From Pseudomonadota bacterium (GTDB lineage Bacteria; Pseudomonadota; Gammaproteobacteria; Burkholderiales; Burkholderiaceae_C), in contig JAFEEG010000010.1 of NCBI GenBank assembly GCA_018241225.1, positions 248,001-312,000 on the forward strand: 64,000 nt of DNA, written 5' to 3'. The notes under the pieces are model-generated. The model ran no database searches. It was not told the DNA's origin and saw only the letters and a list, made by a program, of their open reading frames with translations. Below are positions 1 to 8,093 of the stretch, piece by piece. Position 1 is the first letter of the stretch; each line of letters starts with the position of its first letter. Made by a program: the position numbers and the translations under genes.

Positions 1-343
1 CGCCACGCGTGCGCAGCTGTGGAAACTCCCCGGTGCACAGCAGCACGATGACCTCCACGCCGTCTTCCTCCAGGCGGTCGATGATGCGCTGCAGCTGCTG
101 GCCGATCAGCGTTGCATCGAGCGTGACCGTGGCGCCGTCGCTCAGCCTGCTGATGAGGCAGGGCGCGCCGCCGGCCGGGGCGAATCGCGATTGCACCTCG
201 GCGCGGGTCAGCCCGTCGAGCGCGCCGACATGCCACGCCTGCACGTGCGGCGGCAGGCCTTGCTCGATGGCCTCGGTCAGGTCGTGTCGCGGCGCCTGGC
301 CGATGTTGAGCAGGGCCAGTCGGACGGGAGATGGGGTGTTCAT
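1..343 (-). CDS. AroM family protein (5' part, cut by window edge)
   Basis: The first 114 residues are present; the C-terminus lies beyond base 1. The start is the ATG at 343, giving MNTPSPVRLALLNIGQAPR. The early 'LLNIGQAPRHDL' stretch and the later 'VIVLLCTGEFP' strand are typical of AroM proteins (about 220-230 residues, racemase-like alpha/beta fold, no firmly established reaction). The gene is read leftward, away from panE. Its 5' region contains a perfect 10-bp direct repeat that may be an operator. Assignment to the AroM family rests on my recognition of the N-terminal motif. The function is unknown. Confidence 0.75.
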   Translation of the reverse strand, partial: MNTPSPVRLALLNIGQAPRHDLTEAIEQGLPPHVQAWHVGALDGLTRAEVQSRFAPAGGAPCLISRLSDGATVTLDATLIGQQLQRIIDRLEEDGVEVIVLLCTGEFPQLRTRG

Positions 344-348
344 CGATT

Positions 349-378
349 GTTCCAATATTAGATTGTCGGTTCCAATAT
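349..378. promoter_or_regulatory. direct repeat upstream of aroM-like gene
   Basis: The 10-mer GTTCCAATAT occurs at 349-358 and again at 369-378, exactly 20 bp apart (two helical turns). It lies just upstream of the aroM-like ATG in a locally AT-rich stretch. Read on the minus strand each copy is ATATTGGAAC. Two in-phase copies so close to a start codon suggest a repressor or activator site. No cognate regulator can be named from the window. Confidence 0.5.
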
Positions 379-393
379 ACTGAACTAGATGCC

Positions 394-432
394 AAAACGA
401 AAGCACCCGGACGCGCGAGGCGCCCGGGTGCT
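394..432 (-). terminator. Rho-independent terminator of panE-like gene
   Basis: On the minus strand, 20 bases after the panE-like stop, the arms AGCACCCGG and CCGGGTGCT (402-410 and 424-432) form a 9-bp GC-rich stem. A T-rich run (TTTCGTTTT) follows. The arrangement is a standard intrinsic terminator and separates panE from the aroM-like gene. Confidence 0.7.
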
Positions 433-451
433 CCGGTTGGATCGGGGCTGG

Positions 452-1363
452 TTACTGCAGGCTGGCCTGCTTGCGCTCGAGCAGCTTCACCAGCACGTGC
501 AGCGTGCGGTTGGCCGGCGTGGGTATGCCCAGTGCCGTGCCGCGGCGCACGACAAAGCCGTTGAGGTATTCGATCTCGGTGGGCTTGCCACGCGACAGGT
601 CCTGCGAGGTGGACGAGTACTGCGCCGGCATGCTGCCCGGCAGGCGCTCCACGGCCGCTTCGACGTCGGCCCGCGAAAGGCGAGCGCCATCGGCTTCGCC
701 CACCGCCAGGCATTCGTTCACCACGTCTTTCAGCAGCTCGGCCACGCCTTCGCCGCGCGCCACCTGGCCATAGGGCAGGTGGGTGATGGCCGAGAGGGCG
801 TTGTAGGCGCAGTTGAGGATGAGCTTGCTCCACAGCGCGCCGCGCACGTTGTCCGAGATCTGCACTTGCGTGCCGGCTTCGCCCAGGATGCGCGCAGCCT
901 CCGCGCTGCCGGGCGTGGGCTCGATCACCAGCTCGCCGCGCCCGTGGTGCAGCACGTGGCCCGGCCCGGCCATCTCGGTGGCCACGTACACCACGGCCGC
1001 GGCCACCTGCTGCGTGGCGGGCAGCACGGTGCGCAGGCGGTCGGCGTTGTCCACGCCGTTTTGCAGGCACAGCACCAGCGAGCCGGGCGCGAGCGAGGGC
1101 GCCATCAGGCTGCCGGCCGATTCGGTGTCGGGCGACTTCACGCAGAAAAGCACCAGCTGCGCGCCTTCGACCGCGGCCGCCTCGATGCTGGCCGTCAGTT
1201 GCACCTGTTCGTCGAAGGTGGTGGTCTGGATGCGCAGGCCGTGGCGCTGGATGGCGCCCACGTGCGGCTGTCGCCCCACCAGCACGACCTCATGCCCGGC
1301 CCTTGCGAGCAACCCACCGTAATAGCAGCCGACCGCGCCGGCACCCATGACCACGACTTTCAT
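452..1363 (-). CDS. 2-dehydropantoate 2-reductase family oxidoreductase (PanE/ApbA)
   Basis: This is a 303-residue NADPH-dependent ketoacid reductase of the PanE/ApbA family. Its classic member reduces 2-dehydropantoate to pantoate in pantothenate synthesis. The N-terminus MKVVVMGAGAVGCYYGG holds the dinucleotide-binding GxGxxG. The 'LWSKLILNCAYNALSA' segment carries the expected catalytic lysine, and 'TEIEYLNG' the expected C-terminal glutamate. The start at 1363 is preceded by AGGAGA at good spacing; an upstream in-frame extension has no such site. Catabolic paralogues of PanE are common in this bacterial family, so the true substrate may differ. The gene ends in a clear terminator. Confidence 0.8.
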   Translation of the reverse strand: MKVVVMGAGAVGCYYGGLLARAGHEVVLVGRQPHVGAIQRHGLRIQTTTFDEQVQLTASIEAAAVEGAQLVLFCVKSPDTESAGSLMAPSLAPGSLVLCLQNGVDNADRLRTVLPATQQVAAAVVYVATEMAGPGHVLHHGRGELVIEPTPGSAEAARILGEAGTQVQISDNVRGALWSKLILNCAYNALSAITHLPYGQVARGEGVAELLKDVVNECLAVGEADGARLSRADVEAAVERLPGSMPAQYSSTSQDLSRGKPTEIEYLNGFVVRRGTALGIPTPANRTLHVLVKLLERKQASLQ

Positions 1364-1455
1364 TGCCTTGTCTCCTGGTTTCGATTCGCTTGAGCCTCGA
1401 TAGTCTGGCGCAGAACGCGACTGCGTGCAGGCCATGGATGGAAACAGGATCTTTC

Positions 1456-2349
1456 CTAGTCGGGCAGCAGGATGGCGCGCTGCGCCTCCACCGTCTCGCG
1501 CAGGAAATCCCACACTGCCTTCATGCGCGCCAGGTGGCGCGTTTCGCTGGGCACCGACATCCAGAAGGTGCGCATGAAGTTCGCTTCACCCGGCAGCACG
1601 CGGCGCAGGCGCGGGTCCTGCTCGGCAATGAAGGCCGGCAGCACCGCGATGCCGGCACCCACCGCCGTGGCGCAGTGCTGGGCCAGCACGCTGGTGCTGC
1701 GCAGCGCAAAGGAGTCGGGCTTGTACAGCTCGTCCAGGTACTGCAGCTCCTTGGAAAAGAGCAGGTCGTCCACGTAGCTGATGAAGGTGTGGCCGCGCAG
1801 GTCTTCGCGCGTGCGGATGGGCTCGTGGCGGGCCAGGTAGTCCTGCGAGGCATACAGGCGCAAGGCGTAGTCCGTCAGCTTGGTCACCACCACCGGCCCG
1901 CGGGCGGGGCGCTCCAGGGAGATCACGATGTCGGCCTCGCGCCGCGACAGGTGCACCAGGCGCGGCATGGCCAGCAGGTCGATCACCAGCTTGGGGTGGG
2001 CCTGGGCAAAGCGCGCCAGGGTGGGCGCCAGCACCACGGTGCCGAAGCCCTCGGTGGCGCCGATGCGCACCAGGCCCGACAGGCCGGCATGCGACGGCGG
2101 CGCGGCGCTTCTTTCCACCGCGAGAAAGGCTTCTTCCATGGCCTCGGCCTGCGGCTGCAGGCGGCGTCCGGCCTCGGTCAGGCGGTGGCCGCCGGCCTCG
2201 CGCGAGAACAGGGCCAGGTCCATCTCCTTTTCCAGCGCCTGGATGCGGCGCGCCACGGTGGTGTGGTCCACCGCCAGGCGCCGTGCGGCGCTGACCAGCG
2301 TGCCCGTGCGGGCCAGTTCGAGGAAGTAGCGCAGGTTGTCCCAATCCAT
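1456..2349 (-). CDS. LysR-family regulator, probable control of the valine catabolic genes
   Basis: This 297-residue protein has an N-terminal winged helix-turn-helix (residues about 4-62, 'RYFLELARTGTLVSAARRL' and 'TTVARRIQALE') followed by a LysR effector-binding domain. The start chosen is MDWDNLRYF, the usual LysR beginning. A 23-residue upstream extension runs into the putative operator. It is transcribed divergently from mmsA across a 123-bp gap that contains two copies of a GCAAAT(T/C)TGC motif. By position it is the likely regulator of mmsA and the genes behind it. The effector is unknown; a branched-chain catabolite is an inference. Confidence 0.85.
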   Translation of the reverse strand: MDWDNLRYFLELARTGTLVSAARRLAVDHTTVARRIQALEKEMDLALFSREAGGHRLTEAGRRLQPQAEAMEEAFLAVERSAAPPSHAGLSGLVRIGATEGFGTVVLAPTLARFAQAHPKLVIDLLAMPRLVHLSRREADIVISLERPARGPVVVTKLTDYALRLYASQDYLARHEPIRTREDLRGHTFISYVDDLLFSKELQYLDELYKPDSFALRSTSVLAQHCATAVGAGIAVLPAFIAEQDPRLRRVLPGEANFMRTFWMSVPSETRHLARMKAVWDFLRETVEAQRAILLPD

Positions 2350-2361
2350 GGTCAGGGTCTC

Positions 2362-2420
2362 TTTGCAAATTTGCAGAACGCGGATGCGTATTTGTCTATT
2401 GTTATGGCAAATCTGCAAAG
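2362..2420. promoter_or_regulatory. paired LysR-type operator between regulator and mmsA
   Basis: The perfect palindrome TGCAAATTTGCA lies at 2364-2375. A near copy, GGCAAATCTGCA, lies at 2406-2417. The shared core starts at 2365 and 2407, 42 bp apart, which places both on the same DNA face. They sit in the divergent control region. A recognition site plus activation site pair is the usual LysR layout, so this is a good candidate operator. Confidence 0.6.
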
Positions 2421-2472
2421 CTAGGATGACCGCCTGTTCACACGCTTCGCACCCCCTTCAAGGAGACAACAC

Positions 2473-4002
2473 ATGGATGCCACCACCACCCAGGGCTCGG
2501 CCACGCAGGTCGCCACCGTCAAGCTGCTGATCGGCGGCAAGCTCGTCGAATCGAAGACCAAGCAATGGCGCAACGTCGTCAACCCCGCCACGCAGGAAGT
2601 GCTGGCCCGCGTGCCCTTTGCCACGCAGGACGAGGTGGACGCGGCCGTGGCCTCGGCCAAGGAGGCCTTCAAGACCTGGCGCAAGACGGCCATCGGCGCG
2701 CGCGCTCGCATCTTCCTGAAGCTGCAGCAGCTCATTCGCGAGAACATGGGCGAGTTGGCGGCCATCCTCACGGCCGAGCAGGGCAAGACGCTGCCCGATG
2801 CCGAGGGCGACGTGTTCCGCGGGCTGGAAGTGGTGGAGCACGCCTCGGCCATCGGCAACCTGCAGTTGGGCGAGCTGGCCAACAACGTGGCCACCGGCGT
2901 TGACACCTACAGTGTGCTGCAGCCGCTGGGCGTGTGCGCGGGCATCACCCCCTTCAACTTCCCGGCCATGATCCCGCTGTGGATGTTCCCGATGGCCATT
3001 GCCACCGGCAACACCTTCGTGCTCAAGCCCAGCGAGCAGGACCCGATGGTGACCATGCGCCTGTGCGAGCTGGCGCTCGAAGCGGGCATTCCGCCCGGCG
3101 TGCTGAACGTGGTGCACGGTGGTGAAGAGGTGGTCAACGCCATTTGCGACCACAAGGACATCAAGGCGATTTCCTTCGTGGGCTCGACCAAGGTGGGCAC
3201 GCACGTCTACAACCGCGCCTCGCTGGCCGGCAAGCGCGTGCAATGCATGATGGGCGCGAAGAACCACGCCATCGTGATGCCTGACGCGAACAAGGAGCAG
3301 ACGCTCAACGCGCTGGCCGGCGCGGCCTTCGGCGCGGCAGGGCAGCGCTGCATGGCGGTGTCGGTGGCGGTGCTGGTGGGCGATGCGCAGCAGTGGATTC
3401 CCGACCTGGTGGCCAAGGCCAGGACGCTGAAGATCGGTGCGGGCATCGACAAGGGCGTGGACGTGGGGCCGCTGGTGTCCTGCGCGGCCTATGAGCGCGT
3501 CAACGGTTTCATCGACCGTGGCGCCGGCGAAGGCGCGACGCTGGAGCTGGATGGTCGCAAGCCGAAGGTAGAGGGCTACGAGAAGGGCAACTTCGTGGGG
3601 CCGACGATCTTCTCGGGCGTGAAGCCTGGCATGTCGATCTACGAGCAGGAAATCTTTGGCCCGGTGCTGTGCGTGGTGGGCGCGGCCGACATCGACGAAG
3701 CGATCGAGCTGATCAACGCCAACCCCAATGGCAACGGCACGGCGATCTTCACGCAGTCCGGCGCGGCGGCGCGGCGCTTCCAGGAAGACATCGACGTGGG
3801 GCAGGTGGGGATCAACGTGCCGATTCCTGTGCCGGTTCCCCTGTTCTCGTTCACGGGATCGCGTGCTTCCAAGCTGGGCGACCTGGGGCCGTACGGCAAG
3901 CAGGTGGTGCTGTTCTATACGCAGACCAAGACGGTGACGGAACGCTGGTTCGACGATGCGACGGTGTCGCATGGCGTGAATACGACGATCAGCCTGAAGT
4001 GA
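2473..4002 (+). CDS. mmsA: CoA-acylating methylmalonate-semialdehyde dehydrogenase
   Basis: The 509-residue protein matches MmsA, which converts methylmalonate semialdehyde plus CoA and NAD+ to propionyl-CoA and CO2 at the end of valine degradation. Diagnostic segments are '[19 protein letters not shown]', '[10 protein letters not shown]', the 'FVGSTKVG' NAD loop, and 'GAAGQRCMA' with the nucleophilic cysteine. 'FGPVLCVV' and '[16 protein letters not shown]' near the C-terminus are MmsA-specific. An AAGGAGA ribosome site lies 8 bases before the ATG. It heads the valine block and faces the LysR gene. Length is normal for the family. Confidence 0.95.
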   Translation: MDATTTQGSATQVATVKLLIGGKLVESKTKQWRNVVNPATQEVLARVPFATQDEVDAAVASAKEAFKTWRKTAIGARARIFLKLQQLIRENMGELAAILTAEQGKTLPDAEGDVFRGLEVVEHASAIGNLQLGELANNVATGVDTYSVLQPLGVCAGITPFNFPAMIPLWMFPMAIATGNTFVLKPSEQDPMVTMRLCELALEAGIPPGVLNVVHGGEEVVNAICDHKDIKAISFVGSTKVGTHVYNRASLAGKRVQCMMGAKNHAIVMPDANKEQTLNALAGAAFGAAGQRCMAVSVAVLVGDAQQWIPDLVAKARTLKIGAGIDKGVDVGPLVSCAAYERVNGFIDRGAGEGATLELDGRKPKVEGYEKGNFVGPTIFSGVKPGMSIYEQEIFGPVLCVVGAADIDEAIELINANPNGNGTAIFTQSGAAARRFQEDIDVGQVGINVPIPVPVPLFSFTGSRASKLGDLGPYGKQVVLFYTQTKTVTERWFDDATVSHGVNTTISLK

Positions 4003-4007
4003 GGCTT

Positions 4008-4079
4008 GGCGCTATGCGCCTTGTTTCCTGCGATTCTGTTGCTGGGGGCGGGCGGCCAAGGCCTGCGTGGGCCTTGGCC
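4008..4079 (+). terminator. two hairpins between mmsA and the acyl-CoA dehydrogenase gene
   Basis: Directly after the mmsA stop, GGCGC-TAT-GCGCC (4008-4020) is followed by TTGTTT, a weak intrinsic terminator. It is followed by a perfect 10-bp inverted repeat, GGCCAAGGCC at 4054-4063 and GGCCTTGGCC at 4070-4079, with a 6-base loop and no T run. Together they may reduce read-through or protect the mmsA mRNA end, so the downstream genes could also have their own promoter. Confidence 0.45.
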
Positions 4080-4131
4080 TAGGTAACGCTGGGCTGATCA
4101 ATGCGCCAGCAGCCAACGCACAATCGACACC

Positions 4132-5286
4132 ATGGACTTTGAACTGACTGACGATCAACGCGCGTTTGGCGACAGCGCCCGCGCGTTCGCTCAAGCCGAA
4201 TTCGCGCCGCACGCTGCGCAGTGGGACGCACAACAGATCTTTCCCAGAGAGGCCATCGCCAAAGCTGGCGAGCTTGGCTTCTGCGGCCTCTATGCGCCCG
4301 AGCGTGTTGGTGGCCTGGCACTGCCGCGACTGGATTCTGCGCTGGTGTTCGAGGAAATGGCCGCGGTCGATCCGTCGACCACGGCCTTCATCACCATCCA
4401 CAACATGGCCACCTGGATGCTGGGCACCTGGGGCACGCAGGCGGTGTGCGAGAAGTGGGGCGAAGACCTGACCAGCGGGCGCAAGCTGGCTTCGTACTGC
4501 CTCACCGAACCCGGCGCCGGCTCCGACGCTGGCTCGCTCAAGACCCGCGCCGAGCTGCAAGGCCACGAATACGCCATCAACGGCGGCAAGGCCTTCATCT
4601 CGGGCGCCGGCTCCACCGACGTGCTGGTGCTCATGGCGCGCACCGGCGGCGGCGGAGCGGGCGGCATCTCGGCCTTTGCGGTGCCGGCCGATGCGCCCGG
4701 CATCAGCTACGGCAAGAAGGAGCACAAGATGGGCTGGAACAGCCAGCCCACGCGCACCATCAGCTTCGACAACGTGCGAGTGCCTGCCGACCATCTGCTG
4801 GGCAACGAGGGCGAGGGATTCAAGATCGCCATGAAGGGGCTGGACGGCGGGCGCATCAACATCGCCACTTGCTCGGTGGGCGCGGCGCAAGGCGCGCTGG
4901 ACGCCGCCCGCCGCTACCTGCACGAGCGCCAGCAGTTCGGCAAGCCGCTGGCCAGCTTCCAGGCGCTGCAGTTCAAGCTGGCCGACATGGCCACCGAACT
5001 CGTGGCCGCGCGCCAGATGGTGCGACTGGCCGCCAGCAAGCTGGACGCCGGCCATGTCGACGCCAGCACCTATTGCGCCATGGCCAAGCGATTTGCCACC
5101 GATGCGGGCTTCAACGTCTGCAACGACGCGCTGCAATTGCACGGCGGCTACGGCTACCTGGGCGAGTTTCCGCTGGAGCGCCTGGTGCGCGATGCGCGGG
5201 TGCACCAGATCCTGGAAGGCACCAACGAGATCATGCGCGTCATCGTCGCGCGAAAATTGCTCGAAGGCGACAGCGATATCCGCTGA
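4132..5286 (+). CDS. acyl-CoA dehydrogenase (probable isobutyryl-CoA dehydrogenase)
   Basis: This 384-residue flavoenzyme belongs to the short-chain acyl-CoA dehydrogenase family. The signature 'YCLTEPGAGSDAGSLKT' binds FAD and substrate. 'QLHGGYGYLGEFPLER' and 'ILEGTNEIMR', which holds the catalytic Glu, are at the C-terminus. Its position between mmsA and the 3-hydroxyisobutyryl-CoA hydrolase gene points to oxidation of isobutyryl-CoA to methacrylyl-CoA. Substrate choice is inferred from context. The methacrylyl-CoA hydratase needed for the next step is not a separate gene here. Confidence 0.85.
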   Translation: MDFELTDDQRAFGDSARAFAQAEFAPHAAQWDAQQIFPREAIAKAGELGFCGLYAPERVGGLALPRLDSALVFEEMAAVDPSTTAFITIHNMATWMLGTWGTQAVCEKWGEDLTSGRKLASYCLTEPGAGSDAGSLKTRAELQGHEYAINGGKAFISGAGSTDVLVLMARTGGGGAGGISAFAVPADAPGISYGKKEHKMGWNSQPTRTISFDNVRVPADHLLGNEGEGFKIAMKGLDGGRINIATCSVGAAQGALDAARRYLHERQQFGKPLASFQALQFKLADMATELVAARQMVRLAASKLDAGHVDASTYCAMAKRFATDAGFNVCNDALQLHGGYGYLGEFPLERLVRDARVHQILEGTNEIMRVIVARKLLEGDSDIR

Positions 5287-5316
5287 GCGCTTCTTTTCAA
5301 TTCCTTCTTTCTCCCA

Positions 5317-6441
5317 ATGTCAGATCCCGTCGTTCTCTTTGAAGAAATCCCTACCGCCGATGGCCACCGCTTCGGCATCGCCACGCTCAATGCACCCGCC
5401 GCCCTGAATGCACTGTCGGTGGACATGGTCCGCCTGATGCTCCCCAAGTTCCGCGCCTGGGCCGAGGATGCCAACGTGGTGGGCGTGATGCTGCAGGCCG
5501 CGGGCGAAAAGGCCTTCTGCGCCGGCGGCGACCTGCGCCAGCTCTACCAGACGCTGCTGGAGTGCGGCCCGGAGCGCAACACCTACGCCGAAGACTTCTT
5601 CCGCGAAGAGTACGAGCTGGACTACCTCATCCACACCTATCCGAAGCCGCTCCTGTGCTGGGGTCATGGCATCGTGATGGGCGGCGGCGTGGGCCTCATG
5701 GCCGGCTGCACGCACCGCGTGGTCACGCCGGCCAGCCGCGTGGCCATGCCCGAGATCAACATCGGCCTGTACCCCGACGTGGGCGGCAGCTGGTTCCTGC
5801 GCCGCATGCCGGGGCGCACCGGGCTGTTCCTGGCGCTGACGGCCGCGCAGATCAATGCGGCCGACGCCATCTTCACCGGCCTGGCCGACCACATGGTGCC
5901 GCAGGAGCGCAAGGGCCAAGTGCTGGAGATGATCGGCGCCACCCGCTGGAAGGGCGAGGCCAAGGCCGACCGCGCCGAGCTGTCGCGCATCCTGGCGCGC
6001 GCCGCCGAGGGCGCGCCGCTGCCGCCTTCGAAGCTGCGCGAGCACTACGACGCCATCGACGCACTCATGGCCGGCGAAGACCTGCTGGACATTGCCCGGC
6101 GCCTGGACGCGCTGGCTGGCCAGGACGGCGCCGATGCCTGGCTGCAGAACGCCGCGCGTGCCTTCGCCAAGGGCGCGCCCAGCTCGGCGGCCATCACCTT
6201 CGAGCTGTGGCTGCGCGTGCCGCGCATGTCGCTGGCCGAGGTGTTCCGGCTCGAGTACTGGGCGTCGCTGGGCTTTTGCGCGCACAAGGACTTTGCCGAG
6301 GGCATCCGCGCGGTGCTCATCGACAAGGACCGCAACCCGAAGTGGCAGCCCGCACGGCTGGAAGACATCACGCCCGGGTTCATCGACGAGCACCTGCGCG
6401 TGCGCGGCGACATGCCGCAAGAGCTGTTGGCGCTGCGCTGA
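5317..6441 (+). CDS. enoyl-CoA hydratase/isomerase family: 3-hydroxyisobutyryl-CoA hydrolase
   Basis: The 374-residue crotonase-fold protein has the HIBCH pattern: 'GEKAFCAGGDLRQLYQ' (oxyanion hole and catalytic region), 'WGHGIVMGGGVGLMAGCTHRV', 'MPEINIGLYPDVGGSWFLRR', and a C-terminal half with 'SLAEVFRLEYW'. This is longer than true hydratases (about 260 residues). The family releases 3-hydroxyisobutyrate from its CoA ester in valine degradation. It lies 30 bp after the acyl-CoA dehydrogenase and 30 bp before mmsB, consistent with one transcript. Some HIBCH-like proteins act on other hydroxyacyl-CoAs, but the neighbours support the valine role. Confidence 0.88.
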   Translation: MSDPVVLFEEIPTADGHRFGIATLNAPAALNALSVDMVRLMLPKFRAWAEDANVVGVMLQAAGEKAFCAGGDLRQLYQTLLECGPERNTYAEDFFREEYELDYLIHTYPKPLLCWGHGIVMGGGVGLMAGCTHRVVTPASRVAMPEINIGLYPDVGGSWFLRRMPGRTGLFLALTAAQINAADAIFTGLADHMVPQERKGQVLEMIGATRWKGEAKADRAELSRILARAAEGAPLPPSKLREHYDAIDALMAGEDLLDIARRLDALAGQDGADAWLQNAARAFAKGAPSSAAITFELWLRVPRMSLAEVFRLEYWASLGFCAHKDFAEGIRAVLIDKDRNPKWQPARLEDITPGFIDEHLRVRGDMPQELLALR

Positions 6442-6471
6442 CAAGAGCCAAGACAAGAGGAGACAACGCAC

Positions 6472-7371
6472 ATGAAGATCGCTTTCATCGGCCTGGGCAA
6501 CATGGGCGGCCCCATGGCCATCAACCTGCACAAGGCCGGCTTCGGCGTGGCCGCCTTCGATCTGTCGAAGGACGCCTGCCACAAGCTCCAAGGCGAAGGC
6601 GTGGCCATTGCCGAATCGGCCAGCGCATCGGTGGCGGGTGCCGACGTGGTGATCAGCATGCTGCCGGCCAGCCAGCACGTGGAGGCGCTGTACCTGGGCA
6701 GCGGCGACGGCAAGGCCGGCCTGCTGGAGAACATCCGCGCCGGCGCGCTGGTCATCGACTGCAGCACCATCGCCGCCGCCACCTCGCGCAAGGTGGCCGA
6801 GGCTGCGGCCAAGCGCGGCATCGCGATGATCGACGCGCCTGTCTCGGGCGGCACCGGCGGCGCCATTGCCGGCACGCTGACCTTCATGGTGGGCGGCGAA
6901 GCCTCCGACCTGGAGCGCGCACGCCCGGTGCTCGAGAAGATGGGCGCCAACATCTTTCACGCCGGCGGTGCGGGTGCGGGGCAGACGGCCAAGATCTGCA
7001 ACAACATGCTGCTGGGCATCCTGATGATCGGCACATCGGAAGCTTTGGCGCTGGGCGTGGCCAATGGGCTCGATGCCAAGGTGCTGTCCGAGATCATGCG
7101 GCGCAGCTCGGGCGGCAACTGGGCGCTGGAAAAGTACAACCCCATGCCCGGCGTGATGGAGGCCGCGCCTGCGTCGAAGAACTACGCAGGCGGCTTCGGC
7201 ACCGACCTGATGCTCAAGGACCTGGGGCTGGCGCAGGAAAACGCCATGTCGGTGCGCGCATCCACGCCGCTGGGCGGCATGGCGCGCAACCTGTATGCGG
7301 CGCACAGCCTGGCGGGCAACGGCGCGCTCGATTTTTCGAGCGTGATCAAGCTGGTGCAGAAGAAGGGTTGA
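6472..7371 (+). CDS. mmsB: 3-hydroxyisobutyrate dehydrogenase
   Basis: This 299-residue NAD+-dependent beta-hydroxyacid dehydrogenase oxidises 3-hydroxyisobutyrate to methylmalonate semialdehyde, the substrate of MmsA. It shows the N-terminal 'FIGLGNMGGPMA' Rossmann loop, the substrate loop 'DAPVSGGTGGAIAGTLTFMVGG', the catalytic-lysine helix 'GQTAKICNNMLLG', and the C-terminal 'KDLGLAQENA'. The leader GAGGAGACAACGCAC gives a strong ribosome site. It ends the valine block, and about 170 bp without a clear feature follow. Confidence 0.93.
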   Translation: MKIAFIGLGNMGGPMAINLHKAGFGVAAFDLSKDACHKLQGEGVAIAESASASVAGADVVISMLPASQHVEALYLGSGDGKAGLLENIRAGALVIDCSTIAAATSRKVAEAAAKRGIAMIDAPVSGGTGGAIAGTLTFMVGGEASDLERARPVLEKMGANIFHAGGAGAGQTAKICNNMLLGILMIGTSEALALGVANGLDAKVLSEIMRRSSGGNWALEKYNPMPGVMEAAPASKNYAGGFGTDLMLKDLGLAQENAMSVRASTPLGGMARNLYAAHSLAGNGALDFSSVIKLVQKKG

Positions 7372-7543
7372 GAACGGCGCCATTCCACGCGCTCTATCGA
7401 GGCCACTGCAGAAGATGGGCTGCAACCGCCAGGCAGACTTGATTCGATGGCGCTGTCGGCGGGTTGACAACCGCGGCAACAGGGGTGCTGCTTGCACCCG
7501 AATGCACGCGGCGCAAAATCACGGGCCGATTGAAGGAGTGCCC

Positions 7544-7732
7544 ATGTCATCCGACGATCTCGCCCATTTCCACCCGCTGGACCCGGGCCGCATCAACACC
7601 ATCGATCCGGTCGAGCTCAGGTACTGGTGCCAGCAATTGCAATGCAACGAGGCGCAATTGCGCCAGGCGCTGGCCATGGCCGGCGACCACGTGACCGCGG
7701 TGCGCGACCAACTCGCTGCGCTGCGCAACTAG
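7544..7732 (+). CDS. DUF3606 small protein
   Basis: The 62-residue protein contains the DUF3606 pattern: 'INTIDPVELRYWCQQLQC' followed by 'EAQLRQALAMAG' and 'AVRDQL'. GAAGGAG lies 9 bases before the ATG, so this start is preferred over upstream alternatives. DUF3606 proteins are small, soluble, helix-rich and of unknown function. It converges on cbpM, with 26 bp between the stops. Confidence 0.8.
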   Translation: MSSDDLAHFHPLDPGRINTIDPVELRYWCQQLQCNEAQLRQALAMAGDHVTAVRDQLAALRN

Positions 7733-7758
7733 GAGCGCTGCCGCACTTCGCCAGTGCT

Positions 7759-8088
7759 TCAGCGCGCGTGAATCGCCTGCGCGTTCAGCAGCGACTTCAG
7801 CCGGCGCACTTCGCGCTCCAGGTCGATGATGAGCGCGGCGGCATCCAGCCCCACGCCGAAGTCGCGCTCGAGCCGGCGCGCCTCCAGCGCGCACTGCAGC
7901 GCTGCGCTCTCGAAGCGCCACTCCTGCGGCGGCCTTTCGGTGCTGCCGTGGGTCTGCACGATGCCCACGTCCACCAGCTGCATCACCCAGTCGATCTCGG
8001 CGCCGCAGGCATGGGCCAGCTCGCTCGCGGCCAGCGGTTGCGCGTCGCTGATGGCGGTAACGGAGAAGCTTCTCTTGATGGTGACCAT
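7759..8088 (-). CDS. cbpM: chaperone modulatory protein CbpM
   Basis: This 109-residue protein follows cbpA by 5 bp in the same transcript. It has the MerR-like N-terminus and the C-terminal helix 'VGLDAAALIIDLEREVRRLKSLL' expected of CbpM. In E. coli CbpM binds the J-domain of CbpA and blocks its co-chaperone and DNA-binding activity. The gene order and size match that pair. It is assigned by motif and context together. Confidence 0.85.
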   Translation of the reverse strand: MVTIKRSFSVTAISDAQPLAASELAHACGAEIDWVMQLVDVGIVQTHGSTERPPQEWRFESAALQCALEARRLERDFGVGLDAAALIIDLEREVRRLKSLLNAQAIHAR

Positions 8089-8093
8089 GGTGT

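Noticed and set aside
2458..3972. A long open frame on the minus strand opposite mmsA
   Set aside because: It is His/Arg/Ala-rich, mirrors the codon bias of mmsA, and has no ribosome site or recognisable motif; a high-GC shadow.
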